NCBI GenBank assembly: GCA_031315865.1
Contig: JALDRJ010000002.1
Coordinates: 2,826,001 to 2,890,000 of the forward strand
DNA from: Nitrospirales bacterium
GTDB taxonomy: Bacteria > Nitrospirota > Nitrospiria > Nitrospirales > UBA8639
Length of the DNA stretch: 64,000 nucleotides
Reading direction: 5' to 3'
Shown: piece by piece, positions 36,608 to 45,030 of the stretch
How positions within the stretch are numbered: the stretch's first letter is position 1
How the letters are laid out: every line of letters starts with the position of its first letter
Made by a program: the position numbers and the translations under genes
The notes under the pieces: generated by a model
Databases searched by the model: none
Told to the model about the DNA's origin: nothing
What the model saw: only the letters and a program-made list of their open reading frames with translations

Positions 36608-38425
36608 ATGAGCCTGTTACAAGAAAATCTTGAAATTGTTCGTCTTCATGATCCTCAGCTAGCTCAACAACTTCTTGTTGAGAGAGGAGGGGCTCTCAAG
36701 GTTGAAGACGCCAAAAACGGGATGCTGACCGCGAAAGCTGGAGGACAGTGGATCCATAGCGCGTATGATCCCCTCAAAGAGGCCAATACTTGGGCAGAAG
36801 GGGTCGTGGCAAAAATCCAACCGGATGAAATTCCGCTCATCATGGGAGTGGGCCTCCTTTATCACGTTGAGGCCTTACAACAGCAGATTGCACATGCGAC
36901 CTCAATTCTGGTGCTCGTCCCGGATTTGAGAGAATTATATGATGCGCTTTCCGTGAGAGCGCTTGGTCGATGGGGGGAGCGTATCCAGTGGCTATGGGGC
37001 GAAAGTCAAGACGTGGCTGCTTCTGTCTCCCAAACGCATGCCAGGCTCCATCTCATTCGTCATGAGCCATCGTCAGCGTTGCATGAAGAATATATCAGGA
37101 CGTTTCAACAGCACCTGCGTGAGCGAGTGTCACATGAACGGGGAGGCAGGCTTCATGTTGCCGTTGTGGGGCCGATTTATGGCGGGTCTCTTTCGGTCGC
37201 TCACCATGTCGTTGCAGCCTTGGAACATCTCGGACATCGAGTCAGCTGGATCGATCATTCTCTTCATTATCCTGGTTATAAAAGTTTGGAGAACCTTCGC
37301 GATCCACAATTACGATTGACGATGCAGAGCCGTTTCGGCGAGACGCTTGGAGTCGTCAGCCTTGCTCATATCGCGGACGATCCGCCCGACCTTGTTCTGG
37401 CGATGGCGCAGGCGCCGTTGTCCATGCCGGTTTTGGAACAGCTTCGGAAGAAGAAAGTGCTCACGGCCATGTGGTTCGTCGAAAATTTCAGACATTTTAC
37501 CTATTGGCAGCAAGTGGCCGCCGGCTATGAGTTCTGGTTTGTCATGCAGCAGAAGCCCTGTATCGATGCGTTATCGCATGCCGGGGCCAGGCATGTGAGT
37601 TACTTGCCGCTGGCGGCGAATCCGGAGATTCATCGCCCACTCGTCTGTTCGCCGGACGAGGAGGCGGAATTCGGTGCGGACGTCTCGTTTTTGGGCGCGG
37701 GCTATCCCAATCGCCGTTTCCTGCTTCAAGCACTCCTGCATCAGGGTTGGTCATTCAAAATCTGGGGAAATGAATGGGAGAAGGCCGGTCCGCTTGAGGC
37801 TGTCTTGCAACGAAACGGAGCGCGTATCGATTCAGACACGAGCGTCAAGATCTTTAATTGTACGAAGGTGAATATCAATCTTCATTCGTACACGGGAGAA
37901 GGATTCGATCCAGACGGTGATAGCCTCAATCCCAGGATGTTCGAACTGGCGGCATGCGGTGCCTTTCAAGTCTCCGATGCCAGGTCGCTGTTATGGGAGC
38001 ATTTTGATGACACGATGCTGGCGGTCATCAAAAGGCCTGAAGAATTGGTAACGACCGTGACGCAATACCTCGCCGATCCACATGCGCGTCAGAGTATGGC
38101 CGATGCGTCACGGTCGCACGTACTGCGGCATCATACCTATGTGCATCGTATGGAAACCTTATTGCGTGAAGTCGGTCTTCATCAGCCTGATCGTGTGGGG
38201 GCGGTTTTGCGAGGCGAACGCAATGCATCTTCTTTGATCGTGAAAAGTCAGGCATCCCCAGAATTGATTCCGTTACTACGGCCGTTCCGCGCGGAGGAAC
38301 GTGTCGAGTTGAGCGATGTCGCGGCCAACATTCGCGCGAAGGGGCCGACAGCCGTTTTAAGCCGAGAGGAATTGCTGGTCTTGATGATGGATGAATATCG
38401 GCAAGAAACTCGGGATTTTGTCTAG
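36608..38425 (+). CDS. large CgeB-like glycosyltransferase with Maf-like N-terminus
   Basis: A 605-residue protein. The first 170 residues contain WIHSAYDPLKEANTWAE and PLIMGVGLLYHVEAL, which recall the N-terminal region of Maf-type flagellin glycosylation proteins (HSxYDPxKEA). From about residue 180 on, it is a CgeB-like glycosyltransferase with VGPIYGGSLSVAHH, VSFLGAGYPNRRFLLQ and NPRMFELAACGAFQVSD. The join of the two suggests a dedicated flagellar glycosylation enzyme. The Maf likeness is based on short motifs only. Confidence 0.75.
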   Translation: MSLLQENLEIVRLHDPQLAQQLLVERGGALKVEDAKNGMLTAKAGGQWIHSAYDPLKEANTWAEGVVAKIQPDEIPLIMGVGLLYHVEALQQQIAHATSILVLVPDLRELYDALSVRALGRWGERIQWLWGESQDVAASVSQTHARLHLIRHEPSSALHEEYIRTFQQHLRERVSHERGGRLHVAVVGPIYGGSLSVAHHVVAALEHLGHRVSWIDHSLHYPGYKSLENLRDPQLRLTMQSRFGETLGVVSLAHIADDPPDLVLAMAQAPLSMPVLEQLRKKKVLTAMWFVENFRHFTYWQQVAAGYEFWFVMQQKPCIDALSHAGARHVSYLPLAANPEIHRPLVCSPDEEAEFGADVSFLGAGYPNRRFLLQALLHQGWSFKIWGNEWEKAGPLEAVLQRNGARIDSDTSVKIFNCTKVNINLHSYTGEGFDPDGDSLNPRMFELAACGAFQVSDARSLLWEHFDDTMLAVIKRPEELVTTVTQYLADPHARQSMADASRSHVLRHHTYVHRMETLLREVGLHQPDRVGAVLRGERNASSLIVKSQASPELIPLLRPFRAEERVELSDVAANIRAKGPTAVLSREELLVLMMDEYRQETRDFV

Positions 38426-38453
38426 GCCTGAAGGGCTAGGGTTCTGACGGGAA

Positions 38454-40109
38454 ATGAGTAGACAAGTTCTGATCATTAACGTGACAAGGATGGGCGACTT
38501 GGTACAGATGACGCCATTGTTGCAGCGCTTGGAATATGAATGGCCCGGCGTCGCGATCGATCTGGTCGTCGATACAGAGTTTGCTGAAATGGCAAGCCTT
38601 CTTCCCAGAATTCGGCATGTGCTCTCGTATGACTTTCAACTGCTCATGGACCAAACGCGTGTCCGGGCCCGTGATTTGGTTGCGCTCTATCGCGGTGTTG
38701 CCCTGTGGGCCAAACCTCTGGCCGATATTCAATATGATCGTGTCATCAATCTCACGTTTAACCGCCGAAGCGCATATTTGACGGGCTATATTGGCGCTCA
38801 TGATACTCGAGGGCTCACCACCGCGCCGGACGGAAATATCATCGTCAGAAATCCGTGGATGCGGTATTTTCTCGACATGCATACCTATCGAAAGTTTAAT
38901 CGTTTTAATCTTGTCGATGTCTATGCGTTGGGCGGAAGCGGTCAGGGTCCTTTTGCGCCTATTGAATTAAAACATCCCGCCGCTGAACAGCAGCAATGGG
39001 CAAACGCCCTGCTTGCTTCATGTGGAAAGCCATCAGCCTGGATAGCCGTGCAAATCGGTGCGAGCGATGTGATGAAGGCCTGGCGTCCGGGCTATTTTGG
39101 TCAGGCCATGGCCTTGATGAGTCAACGCCTGAATGTCGGCTTTGTCCTGATTGGAAGCAAAAAAGAGTCGGCAGTCGTTCAGTCTGCGTTGCAGGCTTTT
39201 AAGCAGGCAGACGGCGCGGCGCCCATGTGCAATGCTATCGGAAAAACAAATCTTTCTCAGTTGATCGCTTTGCTTACTCACTGTCATCTCATGCTGACGA
39301 ATGATACGGGACCCATGCATCTCGCTGTCGGCGAGAAAGTCCCAATCGTCAACCTGTCGGTCGGGCATGTGGATTTTCGAGAGACGGGTCCCTATGGACG
39401 CAATCATTGGATTATTCAACCAGAGATCGAATGCGGACCGTGCGGGTTTGATCAAGTCTGTGCGCATCAAAGTTGCAAAGACCGGCTGCTGCCTCGTCTT
39501 GTTGCTGAGGTTTGCCTTCACGCGTTGGGGAAAGGTGGAGTGCCAACATCGACGGGAGGGGCCCGCCTGTATACGTCCGGTATCGATGAGGATCAGCTTG
39601 GAACCTATACGCTGCTCCGCGGAGTCGAGGATCCACTTCAGCAGTGGTATGGAACATTTTGGAGAAGGTTTTGGTATGACGACTGTACAGGGCAGATGAG
39701 TCGAACCCCGGGACCATCCGGGCAACCACCGGATTTTGATCAGGTCCAAGAAGTCTTCACGAAGCTCGAACCCTTGCTGACATTCCTGTGTGAGGCGGCG
39801 GATGAGATGGTGGCCCTGACGTCACAGCCGTCTTTGTCAGTCGACCGGATCACATCTTGTCATGCGCGCGTGAATCAGGTCGCGCATGAGGCTCGCGTCC
39901 TGGGTCGAATGTGTCCGGCATTCAGCCCGATTACGTCCGCCGGCTTTCGAGATACGTACAATCTTGGTGATTCAGATCTCCATGGAATGGCTCGTGAACA
40001 GGCGAAGGCCTATGCGACGTGGCAGAGTCGTACACGGGAGGTCATTCGTCAGTTAACAACCAATCATACGCCAACAAGGAGGGATGTGTATGCAGGTTCA
40101 ACTCGATGA
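38454..40109 (+). CDS. glycosyltransferase family 9 with C-terminal extension
   Basis: A 551-residue GT9 protein. The N-terminal VLIINVTRMGDLVQMTPLL and the NDTGPMHLAVG motif near residue 283 are those of ADP-heptose transferases. A cysteine group follows (CGPCGFDQVC, near residue 325), a feature seen in some GT9 proteins. The last 180 residues are an extension that I do not recognise and that lacks membrane segments. It is the last glycosyltransferase before flagellin and overlaps the small unknown gene downstream. Confidence 0.82.
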   Translation: MSRQVLIINVTRMGDLVQMTPLLQRLEYEWPGVAIDLVVDTEFAEMASLLPRIRHVLSYDFQLLMDQTRVRARDLVALYRGVALWAKPLADIQYDRVINLTFNRRSAYLTGYIGAHDTRGLTTAPDGNIIVRNPWMRYFLDMHTYRKFNRFNLVDVYALGGSGQGPFAPIELKHPAAEQQQWANALLASCGKPSAWIAVQIGASDVMKAWRPGYFGQAMALMSQRLNVGFVLIGSKKESAVVQSALQAFKQADGAAPMCNAIGKTNLSQLIALLTHCHLMLTNDTGPMHLAVGEKVPIVNLSVGHVDFRETGPYGRNHWIIQPEIECGPCGFDQVCAHQSCKDRLLPRLVAEVCLHALGKGGVPTSTGGARLYTSGIDEDQLGTYTLLRGVEDPLQQWYGTFWRRFWYDDCTGQMSRTPGPSGQPPDFDQVQEVFTKLEPLLTFLCEAADEMVALTSQPSLSVDRITSCHARVNQVAHEARVLGRMCPAFSPITSAGFRDTYNLGDSDLHGMAREQAKAYATWQSRTREVIRQLTTNHTPTRRDVYAGSTR

Positions 40110-40623
40110 AGAGACGTGGGAAATGTCCGATACCGCCAAACTTGAAGAAGTGATCGCTCGTCTGAGTGACAAAGCCCATGAAAGAGGGTGCCTGGTCACG
40201 AACCTGAAAGTGGGTCAACGGTCGTTTACCGATCGGGATCTCGTGCCGTCGGTCCTTGCGCAAGAAGCTGGCGCCTGGGGAAGAGTCGAGGCGACGAGTC
40301 AGCCCCTTCAAACGATCGTCGAAAGTGGGGCGCGAAGCGCCAAGGAATTCGGCGTTGGTCTGAAGGATGAGGCTGAAACATTAGTGCGGGCTTTCCGTCA
40401 TGGGGAAAAACGGTTCCGGCAACTCGATGATTGGTTCGGACGTCTCGCGGATTATGTGGAATGGACGGAACTCGCGAAATCAGTCGGGACGACGCAGTCT
40501 TCGTCTGATTCGATCGTCAAGTGGTTGCCTGACATTATTGATGCCCGGGAACGGTCGGCTATCGTGGAATTGGCCGACTATTTGGAATTTGAAGTGGTTC
40601 CACGATTACCGTCGCGTAGCTAG
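40090..40623 (+). CDS. uncharacterised protein upstream of flagellin
   Basis: A 177-residue, mostly charged and helical protein without signal peptide or membrane segment. I do not recognise its family. The ATG at 40090 is chosen over the one at 40084 because AAGGAGGG at 40076-40083 touches the earlier codon but is well spaced from the later. It overlaps the end of the GT9 gene by 20 bases and ends 252 bases before flagellin. The position suggests a role in flagellar assembly or glycosylation, possibly as a chaperone or regulator, but that is inference only. Confidence 0.65.
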   Translation: MQVQLDEETWEMSDTAKLEEVIARLSDKAHERGCLVTNLKVGQRSFTDRDLVPSVLAQEAGAWGRVEATSQPLQTIVESGARSAKEFGVGLKDEAETLVRAFRHGEKRFRQLDDWFGRLADYVEWTELAKSVGTTQSSSDSIVKWLPDIIDARERSAIVELADYLEFEVVPRLPSRS

Positions 40624-40727
40624 ATCGTGGTCGTGTTCGAGTTACTGAATCGATGATGTCACATAATAGGCCGATGTTCATGATTCTATCCTGTTGGTGT
40701 CTGTTCGTTGATACGTGTATTTGGCCC

Positions 40728-40754
40728 TCAAGTCTTTCGTGTTTGATCCGATAC
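40728..40754 (+). promoter_or_regulatory. sigma-28 (FliA) promoter of flagellin
   Basis: TCAAGTCT at 40728-40735 and TCCGATAC at 40747-40754 match the FliA boxes TAAAGTTT and GCCGATAA in six of eight positions each, with the canonical 11-base spacer. The site lies about 120 bases before the flagellin start, which is normal for a flagellin gene with a leader. Confidence 0.65.
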
Positions 40755-40875
40755 AGTGGAGGACATCCGAAGTCGATCATTCATCGTCAAGAAGGAGGGC
40801 TTTGGGCCACACTTACATCCACAATCCTTCAGAGTACGGATATTCTGAAGAGATACACTATCAAGGAGGATCTCT

Positions 40876-41703
40876 ATGGCACTTGTCGTTAACACTAACA
40901 TCGCGTCTATCAACGCTCAGCGGAACCTTGAAGTCAACACGAATTCATTGAACGGTTCGGTTGCGCGTCTCTCCTCAGGTCTTCGAATTACCCGGGCTGC
41001 AGACGATGCCGCGGGATTGGGTATTTCTGAAACACTTCGTGCGCAAATCAGAAGTATTAATCAAGCCGCTCGAAACGCGAACGATGGTATCAGTCTGTTG
41101 CAGATCGCTGACGGTGGCGCCGCCAATATCGGGAATTTGTTGGGACGGCTCCGGGAATTGGCAGAACAGTCGGCGAGTGGAATCCTGGGGGCGACCGAGC
41201 GGTCGTACCTGGATCAAGAGTTTGTCGCACTTCGCTCGGAAATTGACCGGATTGCCTCAGTGACAGAATTCAACAATGTGAAACTGTTGAGCGGTTCGGA
41301 CAATAATAGTCTTTCAATCCAGATCGGATTTCGAAGCTCATCGAACGATACGTTATCGATCGCGCTCAATGATTTGACAACGAGTGATTTGAGTCTGAGC
41401 TCCGTCAACGTCTCAACCTCTTCCGGAGCGTTGAGTGCGCTGTCAAACATCGATAGCGCGATTAGCGCGGTGGCGAGCGCTCGAGCGACGATTGGTTCGT
41501 TGCAGAATCGTATTGATGCCGCTGTTCAGAATCTGCAAGTCGCCAATGAGAACATCACGGCTGCAGAATCACGAATCCGTGATGCCGATATTGCGTTTGA
41601 AACGTCACAATTCGTGCGAAATCAAATCTTGGTGCAAGCTGGGACATCGATTTTGGCACAAGCCAATACCTTGCCTCAGCAAGCGCTTGCGCTGCTGCAG
41701 TAA
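40876..41703 (+). CDS. fliC: flagellin
   Basis: A 275-residue flagellin, the filament subunit, exported by the flagellar type III apparatus. Its N-terminal D0/D1 region (NTNIASINAQRNL, VARLSSGLRI, ADDAAGLGISE) and C-terminal region (AAESRIRDADIAFE, FVRNQILVQAGTSILAQAN) are complete. The variable centre is short and rich in serine and threonine, giving possible O-glycosylation sites; five glycosyltransferase genes lie just upstream. AAGGAGGA precedes the ATG. A sigma-28 promoter candidate lies upstream and a strong hairpin follows the stop. Confidence 0.96.
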   Translation: MALVVNTNIASINAQRNLEVNTNSLNGSVARLSSGLRITRAADDAAGLGISETLRAQIRSINQAARNANDGISLLQIADGGAANIGNLLGRLRELAEQSASGILGATERSYLDQEFVALRSEIDRIASVTEFNNVKLLSGSDNNSLSIQIGFRSSSNDTLSIALNDLTTSDLSLSSVNVSTSSGALSALSNIDSAISAVASARATIGSLQNRIDAAVQNLQVANENITAAESRIRDADIAFETSQFVRNQILVQAGTSILAQANTLPQQALALLQ

Positions 41704-41717
41704 ACCAGGTAGGGATT

Positions 41718-41745
41718 CCGGCAAGGCCTTACAAGGCCTTGCCGG
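41718..41745 (+). terminator. strong hairpin between fliC and flaG
   Basis: CCGGCAAGGCCTT at 41718-41730 is followed, after AC, by its exact complement at 41733-41745, so a 12- to 13-bp GC-rich stem can form. No U-run follows, so it is more likely a partial terminator or an RNA-stabilising stem that keeps flagellin mRNA abundant relative to flaG-fliD-fliS. Confidence 0.6.
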
Positions 41746-41778
41746 TCCGGCTCCGAACGTGAGCGGAGGGAGGGGAAT

Positions 41779-42171
41779 ATGATACAAGGCGTTCCAGAAT
41801 CTACATCGGTGGTGTTGTCGATCGGACAACACGGACGCGATCGTTCTGGAGCCAAGGCGATTTCTGAACAGACTGAAGTTCCGGAAAAAAGGGAAGCCGT
41901 TCGTTTGTCGTCATTATCGGAATCGAAGAGTCGCCAGAATGCTTCAGAGGTACAGAATCTTGAACAAACGGTAGCGAAACTCCAGGATACGCTTAATCAG
42001 ATCGATCCGAAGATTCAGTTTTCCGTCGAAGAGGACTTGAATCAAGTCGTGGTCAAAGTGGTTGAACGTGATTCTGGCGAGCTCATTCGTCAGTTTCCAC
42101 CGGAAGAGGTCCTGCGCGTTCAACGGTTTTTCGAAGAACAACGAGGGTTTCTTCTCAAAGAAGAGGCCTAA
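41779..42171 (+). CDS. flaG: FlaG family protein
   Basis: A 130-residue protein of the FlaG family, which affects filament length and cap function in polar flagella. The C-terminal half has the defining pattern IQFSVEEDLNQVVVKVVERDSG followed by IRQFPPEEVLRV, while the N-terminal half is low in structure. It lies between flagellin and fliD, the standard place for flaG. Confidence 0.88.
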   Translation: MIQGVPESTSVVLSIGQHGRDRSGAKAISEQTEVPEKREAVRLSSLSESKSRQNASEVQNLEQTVAKLQDTLNQIDPKIQFSVEEDLNQVVVKVVERDSGELIRQFPPEEVLRVQRFFEEQRGFLLKEEA

Positions 42172-42245
42172 CATCACAGTCCATTGGTCGCGAGAACCAT
42201 GTGTCATGAAATGAAGGCTGGACTCTCGGTTTCTCTTCTAGAGGT

Positions 42246-42261
42246 CTTCGAACGTTCGAAG
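42246..42261. repeat. 16-bp perfect palindrome before fliD
   Basis: CTTCGAACGTTCGAAG reads the same on both strands. It lies between flaG and fliD, about 40 bases before the fliD start. It could be an operator or a small RNA hairpin; no known regulator site is assigned. Confidence 0.5.
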
Positions 42262-42299
42262 GCAGGCAGGATGCTCCAACATAACAGGGAGTGTTTGAG

Positions 42300-43688
42300 A
42301 TGAACATCAGTTTTGGCGGATTAGGCAATGGAGTCGACTTTGGGCAGATCGTGGACTTTTTAGTCAAGGCCGAGCGGATTCCCATTGACCGATTAACCGA
42401 GAAAAAGCTCGCCTCCCAGAAAAAACTCACCGACTTCGGGTCAGTGGGGACCAAGTTGCTGAGTCTGCAGAGCACTGCGAATAGTCTTCGAACCCGCCTG
42501 AGTTTTGATAAGACCAAGGTTGATGTCAGCACGGCGAGCACGCAGAATATCTTGTCCGCGACCTCCTCCTCAACGGCCACAGCAGGGACGCATACGGTAA
42601 CCGTCAATCAATTAGCCACGGCGCACCAAGTGGCTTCGAAGTCTACGACAACCGTGGCCTCGACCACGACGGATATTGTCAGCGGTTCCTCGGGGACGTT
42701 CTCCTTCACGGTTGCAGGAGGCGCTACGCAGACCGTGACCCTTTCGAGCGATGCCACGCTCGACGATTTAACGAATGCCATCAATGACCTGGGAGCCGGT
42801 GTGAGCGCTTCCATATTGAACACTGGCAGTGAGTCTTCTCCAGCCTATCGGTTGATCCTGACCGCCAATGATACTGGGGCGGCGAATACGATCGCGATTA
42901 CAGCAGATGATACGACGCTCGACACTGTTTCGTCGGGGGTGGATACGTTGCAGGCGGCGCAAGATTCAGAAGTGGTCCTAGGCGCGGCAGGGCAGGATCA
43001 AGTGACGCTTCAACGTTCCAGTAATACACTGACCGATGTCATTACGGGTGTGACCTTGAATCTTCAGGGAACGGATACCAACAATCCTGTCACGATTGCC
43101 GTCACACAGGATGTCGAGGCCGTCAAAGAAGGAATCACCTCGCTCGTTGATGCCTATAACGATGTAGTGTCGTTCATTAATGAACGGACCGTCTATAACG
43201 CCGAAACCGAGGAGCGCGGCATCTTCGTTGGAGAGACCGTCGTGCGAACGGTCTTGGATAAAATCCGTCGCGCCCTTTCCGACCAGGTGAGTGGCCTGTC
43301 TACTGTCTCGTCCGCAGGTCAGATCGGGTTTCAGACGCAGCCCCATGATGGGACCATCGAGATAGATGAAACTGATCTTGACGCGCGTCTGAGCGACTCG
43401 TTCGATGAAGTCCGTGAGCTCTTTATCAATAATCCGGTCAATGGGACGACAGGAATCGCGGAACGGCTGGTTGACGCCATCGATGTGCTGGACGATCTAG
43501 AGTTTGGCGCACTGGCTCTCAGGCAAAACTCACTTTCCGATGAAGTGAACGATTTCGACGAGCAAATTAATGTTCTTGAAACCCGTTTGGTGACGTTTGA
43601 AGAACAACAGCGAATTAAGTTCGCCAATCTTGACGGATTGCTAGCCAGTTTACAGTCCCAGTTGGACAGTTTGAATTCACTGATATAA
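42300..43688 (+). CDS. fliD: flagellar filament cap protein
   Basis: A 462-residue FliD, which caps the growing filament and guides flagellin insertion. The N-terminal GLGNGVDFGQIVDFLVKAER is typical. A long Thr/Ser-rich middle follows (TATAGTHTVTVNQLATAHQV), and the C-terminal part carries the coiled coil (DEVNDFDEQINVLETRL, LDGLLASLQSQLDSL). The ATG at 42300 is preceded by AGGGAG at a good distance, whereas the in-frame GTG at 42291 would overlap that site. Length is normal for a short-type FliD. Confidence 0.93.
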   Translation: MNISFGGLGNGVDFGQIVDFLVKAERIPIDRLTEKKLASQKKLTDFGSVGTKLLSLQSTANSLRTRLSFDKTKVDVSTASTQNILSATSSSTATAGTHTVTVNQLATAHQVASKSTTTVASTTTDIVSGSSGTFSFTVAGGATQTVTLSSDATLDDLTNAINDLGAGVSASILNTGSESSPAYRLILTANDTGAANTIAITADDTTLDTVSSGVDTLQAAQDSEVVLGAAGQDQVTLQRSSNTLTDVITGVTLNLQGTDTNNPVTIAVTQDVEAVKEGITSLVDAYNDVVSFINERTVYNAETEERGIFVGETVVRTVLDKIRRALSDQVSGLSTVSSAGQIGFQTQPHDGTIEIDETDLDARLSDSFDEVRELFINNPVNGTTGIAERLVDAIDVLDDLEFGALALRQNSLSDEVNDFDEQINVLETRLVTFEEQQRIKFANLDGLLASLQSQLDSLNSLI

Positions 43689-43714
43689 CCTCAGCCTAAG
43701 GAAGGGTACGTGGT

Positions 43715-44107
43715 ATGATGCAAGGTGCGCAATTGTATGCCAAGACGCAAGTCCAGACGGCCTCCTCTGTGCAAGTTGTCGTGTTGCTCTATGACGGCGT
43801 CATTCAGTCCCTGAAGTTAGCGCAAGAGGGCATCCAGACGAACAACATGAAAGATAAAGCCCGGTTCCTGGATCGAGCGCTTGCGGTGGTGAATGAATTG
43901 TCGGCCGCGCTCGACATGGAGCAAGGTGGAGCCATCGCAGCCGACCTTCGTCGTTTGTATGAGTATGTTCAGCATGAAATCACGCAATCGAACCTTCATC
44001 ATGACTTTCGACGATTGAATAGTCCGATTCGGTGCATGGGAGTGATTCGAGAAGCCTGGGTGGAATTGGCCAGACAGGGAGTCATGCCTGAGGCTGTTGG
44101 CGTTTGA
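43715..44107 (+). CDS. fliS: flagellar export chaperone FliS
   Basis: A 130-residue helical protein that binds flagellin in the cytoplasm and prevents early polymerisation. The N-terminal YAKTQVQTASSVQVVVLLYDGVI matches the FliS signature, and ALDMEQGGAIAADLRRLYEYV is the conserved helical core. It is placed directly after fliD, as in most flagellar operons. The ATG at 43715 and a second at 43718 are both possible, with AAGGAAGG upstream. Confidence 0.93.
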   Translation: MMQGAQLYAKTQVQTASSVQVVVLLYDGVIQSLKLAQEGIQTNNMKDKARFLDRALAVVNELSAALDMEQGGAIAADLRRLYEYVQHEITQSNLHHDFRRLNSPIRCMGVIREAWVELARQGVMPEAVGV

Positions 44108-44123
44108 GCGGGTTTGGCCTTCT

Positions 44124-44435
44124 ATGAGCTCTGAGCATCCCATCGAGATTTTAACACGAACCATTTTATCCGCTTCGGAGGCCGGACATTGGGATCAAGT
44201 GGCGTGCCTGTATCAACGCCGGTCCTTGGAATTTGTGCTTCGTGAACTGCCGGTTCGCGTGATTCGACGACTGATCGACATGGATACGTTGATCCAAGAG
44301 CGCGCCCGTGTCGTGCATGCGGCGACCCGGCAAAATCTGTTACAGGTTCAGGAGCGTCGCCGTAAGCTGCTGCAATGGAAACAGCAATGGGCATCTTCCC
44401 CGGTTGAGAGTGGTCGCTTTGTTCGGACCGCATAA
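44124..44435 (+). CDS. small protein in the fliT position
   Basis: A 103-residue, basic and helical protein directly after fliS, where many flagellar operons carry a FliT chaperone. The helical pattern with an Arg-rich central helix (RVIRRLIDMDTLIQERARVV) fits a FliT-like fold, but the sequence is not close enough for a firm call. The frame is open from a TTG at 44097 inside fliS; the ATG at 44124 is taken as start, with no strong ribosome binding site. Confidence 0.6.
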   Translation: MSSEHPIEILTRTILSASEAGHWDQVACLYQRRSLEFVLRELPVRVIRRLIDMDTLIQERARVVHAATRQNLLQVQERRRKLLQWKQQWASSPVESGRFVRTA

Positions 44436-44489
44436 TTTCGCGCCAAGTAATATGTCCTCCACGTTTCATGAATTCCCGTGTCAAAGACC

Positions 44490-44521
44490 TGACGGTTTGA
44501 TGGATTGAACCGTCATTTTTT
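44490..44521 (+). terminator. intrinsic terminator of the flagellar filament operon
   Basis: TGACGGTT at 44490-44497 pairs exactly with AACCGTCA at 44508-44515 around a 10-base loop and is followed by six T residues at 44516-44521. This is a standard rho-independent terminator closing fliC-flaG-fliD-fliS and the fliT-position gene. Confidence 0.8.
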
Positions 44522-44596
44522 CCTCTCATTTTGTTCAATTGTCCCTTCCTTGACTCGTTCTTGTTGAAAATTCAAGACATTTCAGCTCTGTTCCCC

Positions 44597-44612
44597 TGGT
44601 ATGACAATTGCC
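44597..44612 (+). promoter_or_regulatory. sigma-54 (RpoN) promoter candidate
   Basis: TGGTATG, a 4-base spacer, then TTGCC gives GG and GC separated by exactly ten bases, as in the -24/-12 consensus TGGCACG-N4-TTGCW. It lies about 95 bases before the next gene and after the flagellar terminator, so it could drive the genes from 44706 to 47326. Confidence 0.6.
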
Positions 44613-44705
44613 CTTCATCATAAGGATGAATGATGACTCGAAAGCGTAGGTCAGCGATGTGCATCTCGTTCTGCGTTTCCTTCAAACCCTCTAGCGTTTT
44701 GTAAG

Positions 44706-44954
44706 GTGAATGAGTTGAAGACTACAGAGTGTGATTTAAAAGAGCGCATGCATGTGTTAGCGAATAAATTGTTGCCGATTACGGTCTTTTCCCAGCTTGC
44801 CGTTCGACATTGCCAGGACCCTCAGATTCTTAATCATTTGCGGAAGATTCAAATGGCCGCCGAGGAGGCAAGAGTCATCGTGGCTGAAATTCAAAGCTTG
44901 GATCGACGGGAAACAACGCTTTCGATGTCGCAGGAACCGATTTCTAGAATGTGA
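44706..44954 (+). CDS. small uncharacterised protein
   Basis: An 82-residue, mainly helical protein. Its middle (LLPITVFSQLAVRHCQDPQIL) loosely recalls the dimerisation helices of histidine kinases, but no kinase domain follows and I do not assign a family. The GTG at 44706 or a TTG at 44715 may be the start; AAGGTGA at 44703-44709 favours the latter. The sigma-54 candidate just upstream, and the PilZ-like gene that follows, suggest a motility or signalling link. Confidence 0.5.
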   Translation: MNELKTTECDLKERMHVLANKLLPITVFSQLAVRHCQDPQILNHLRKIQMAAEEARVIVAEIQSLDRRETTLSMSQEPISRM

Positions 44955-45030
44955 TTGCAAGATCCTCGAGCTAAGGAATCCAGCATCATTTCCGGTATCG
45001 CAACAACGACGACCAGTGGTGAGGGGGGCC

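Noticed and set aside
39033-39749. 238-codon minus-strand ORF.
   Set aside because: It is antisense to the GT9 gene at 38454, which carries clear motifs; the antisense peptide shows none.
40660-40680. GGCCGATG as a second sigma-28 -10 box upstream of flagellin.
   Set aside because: No TAAA-like -35 box lies at the required distance; the site at 40728-40754 fits much better.
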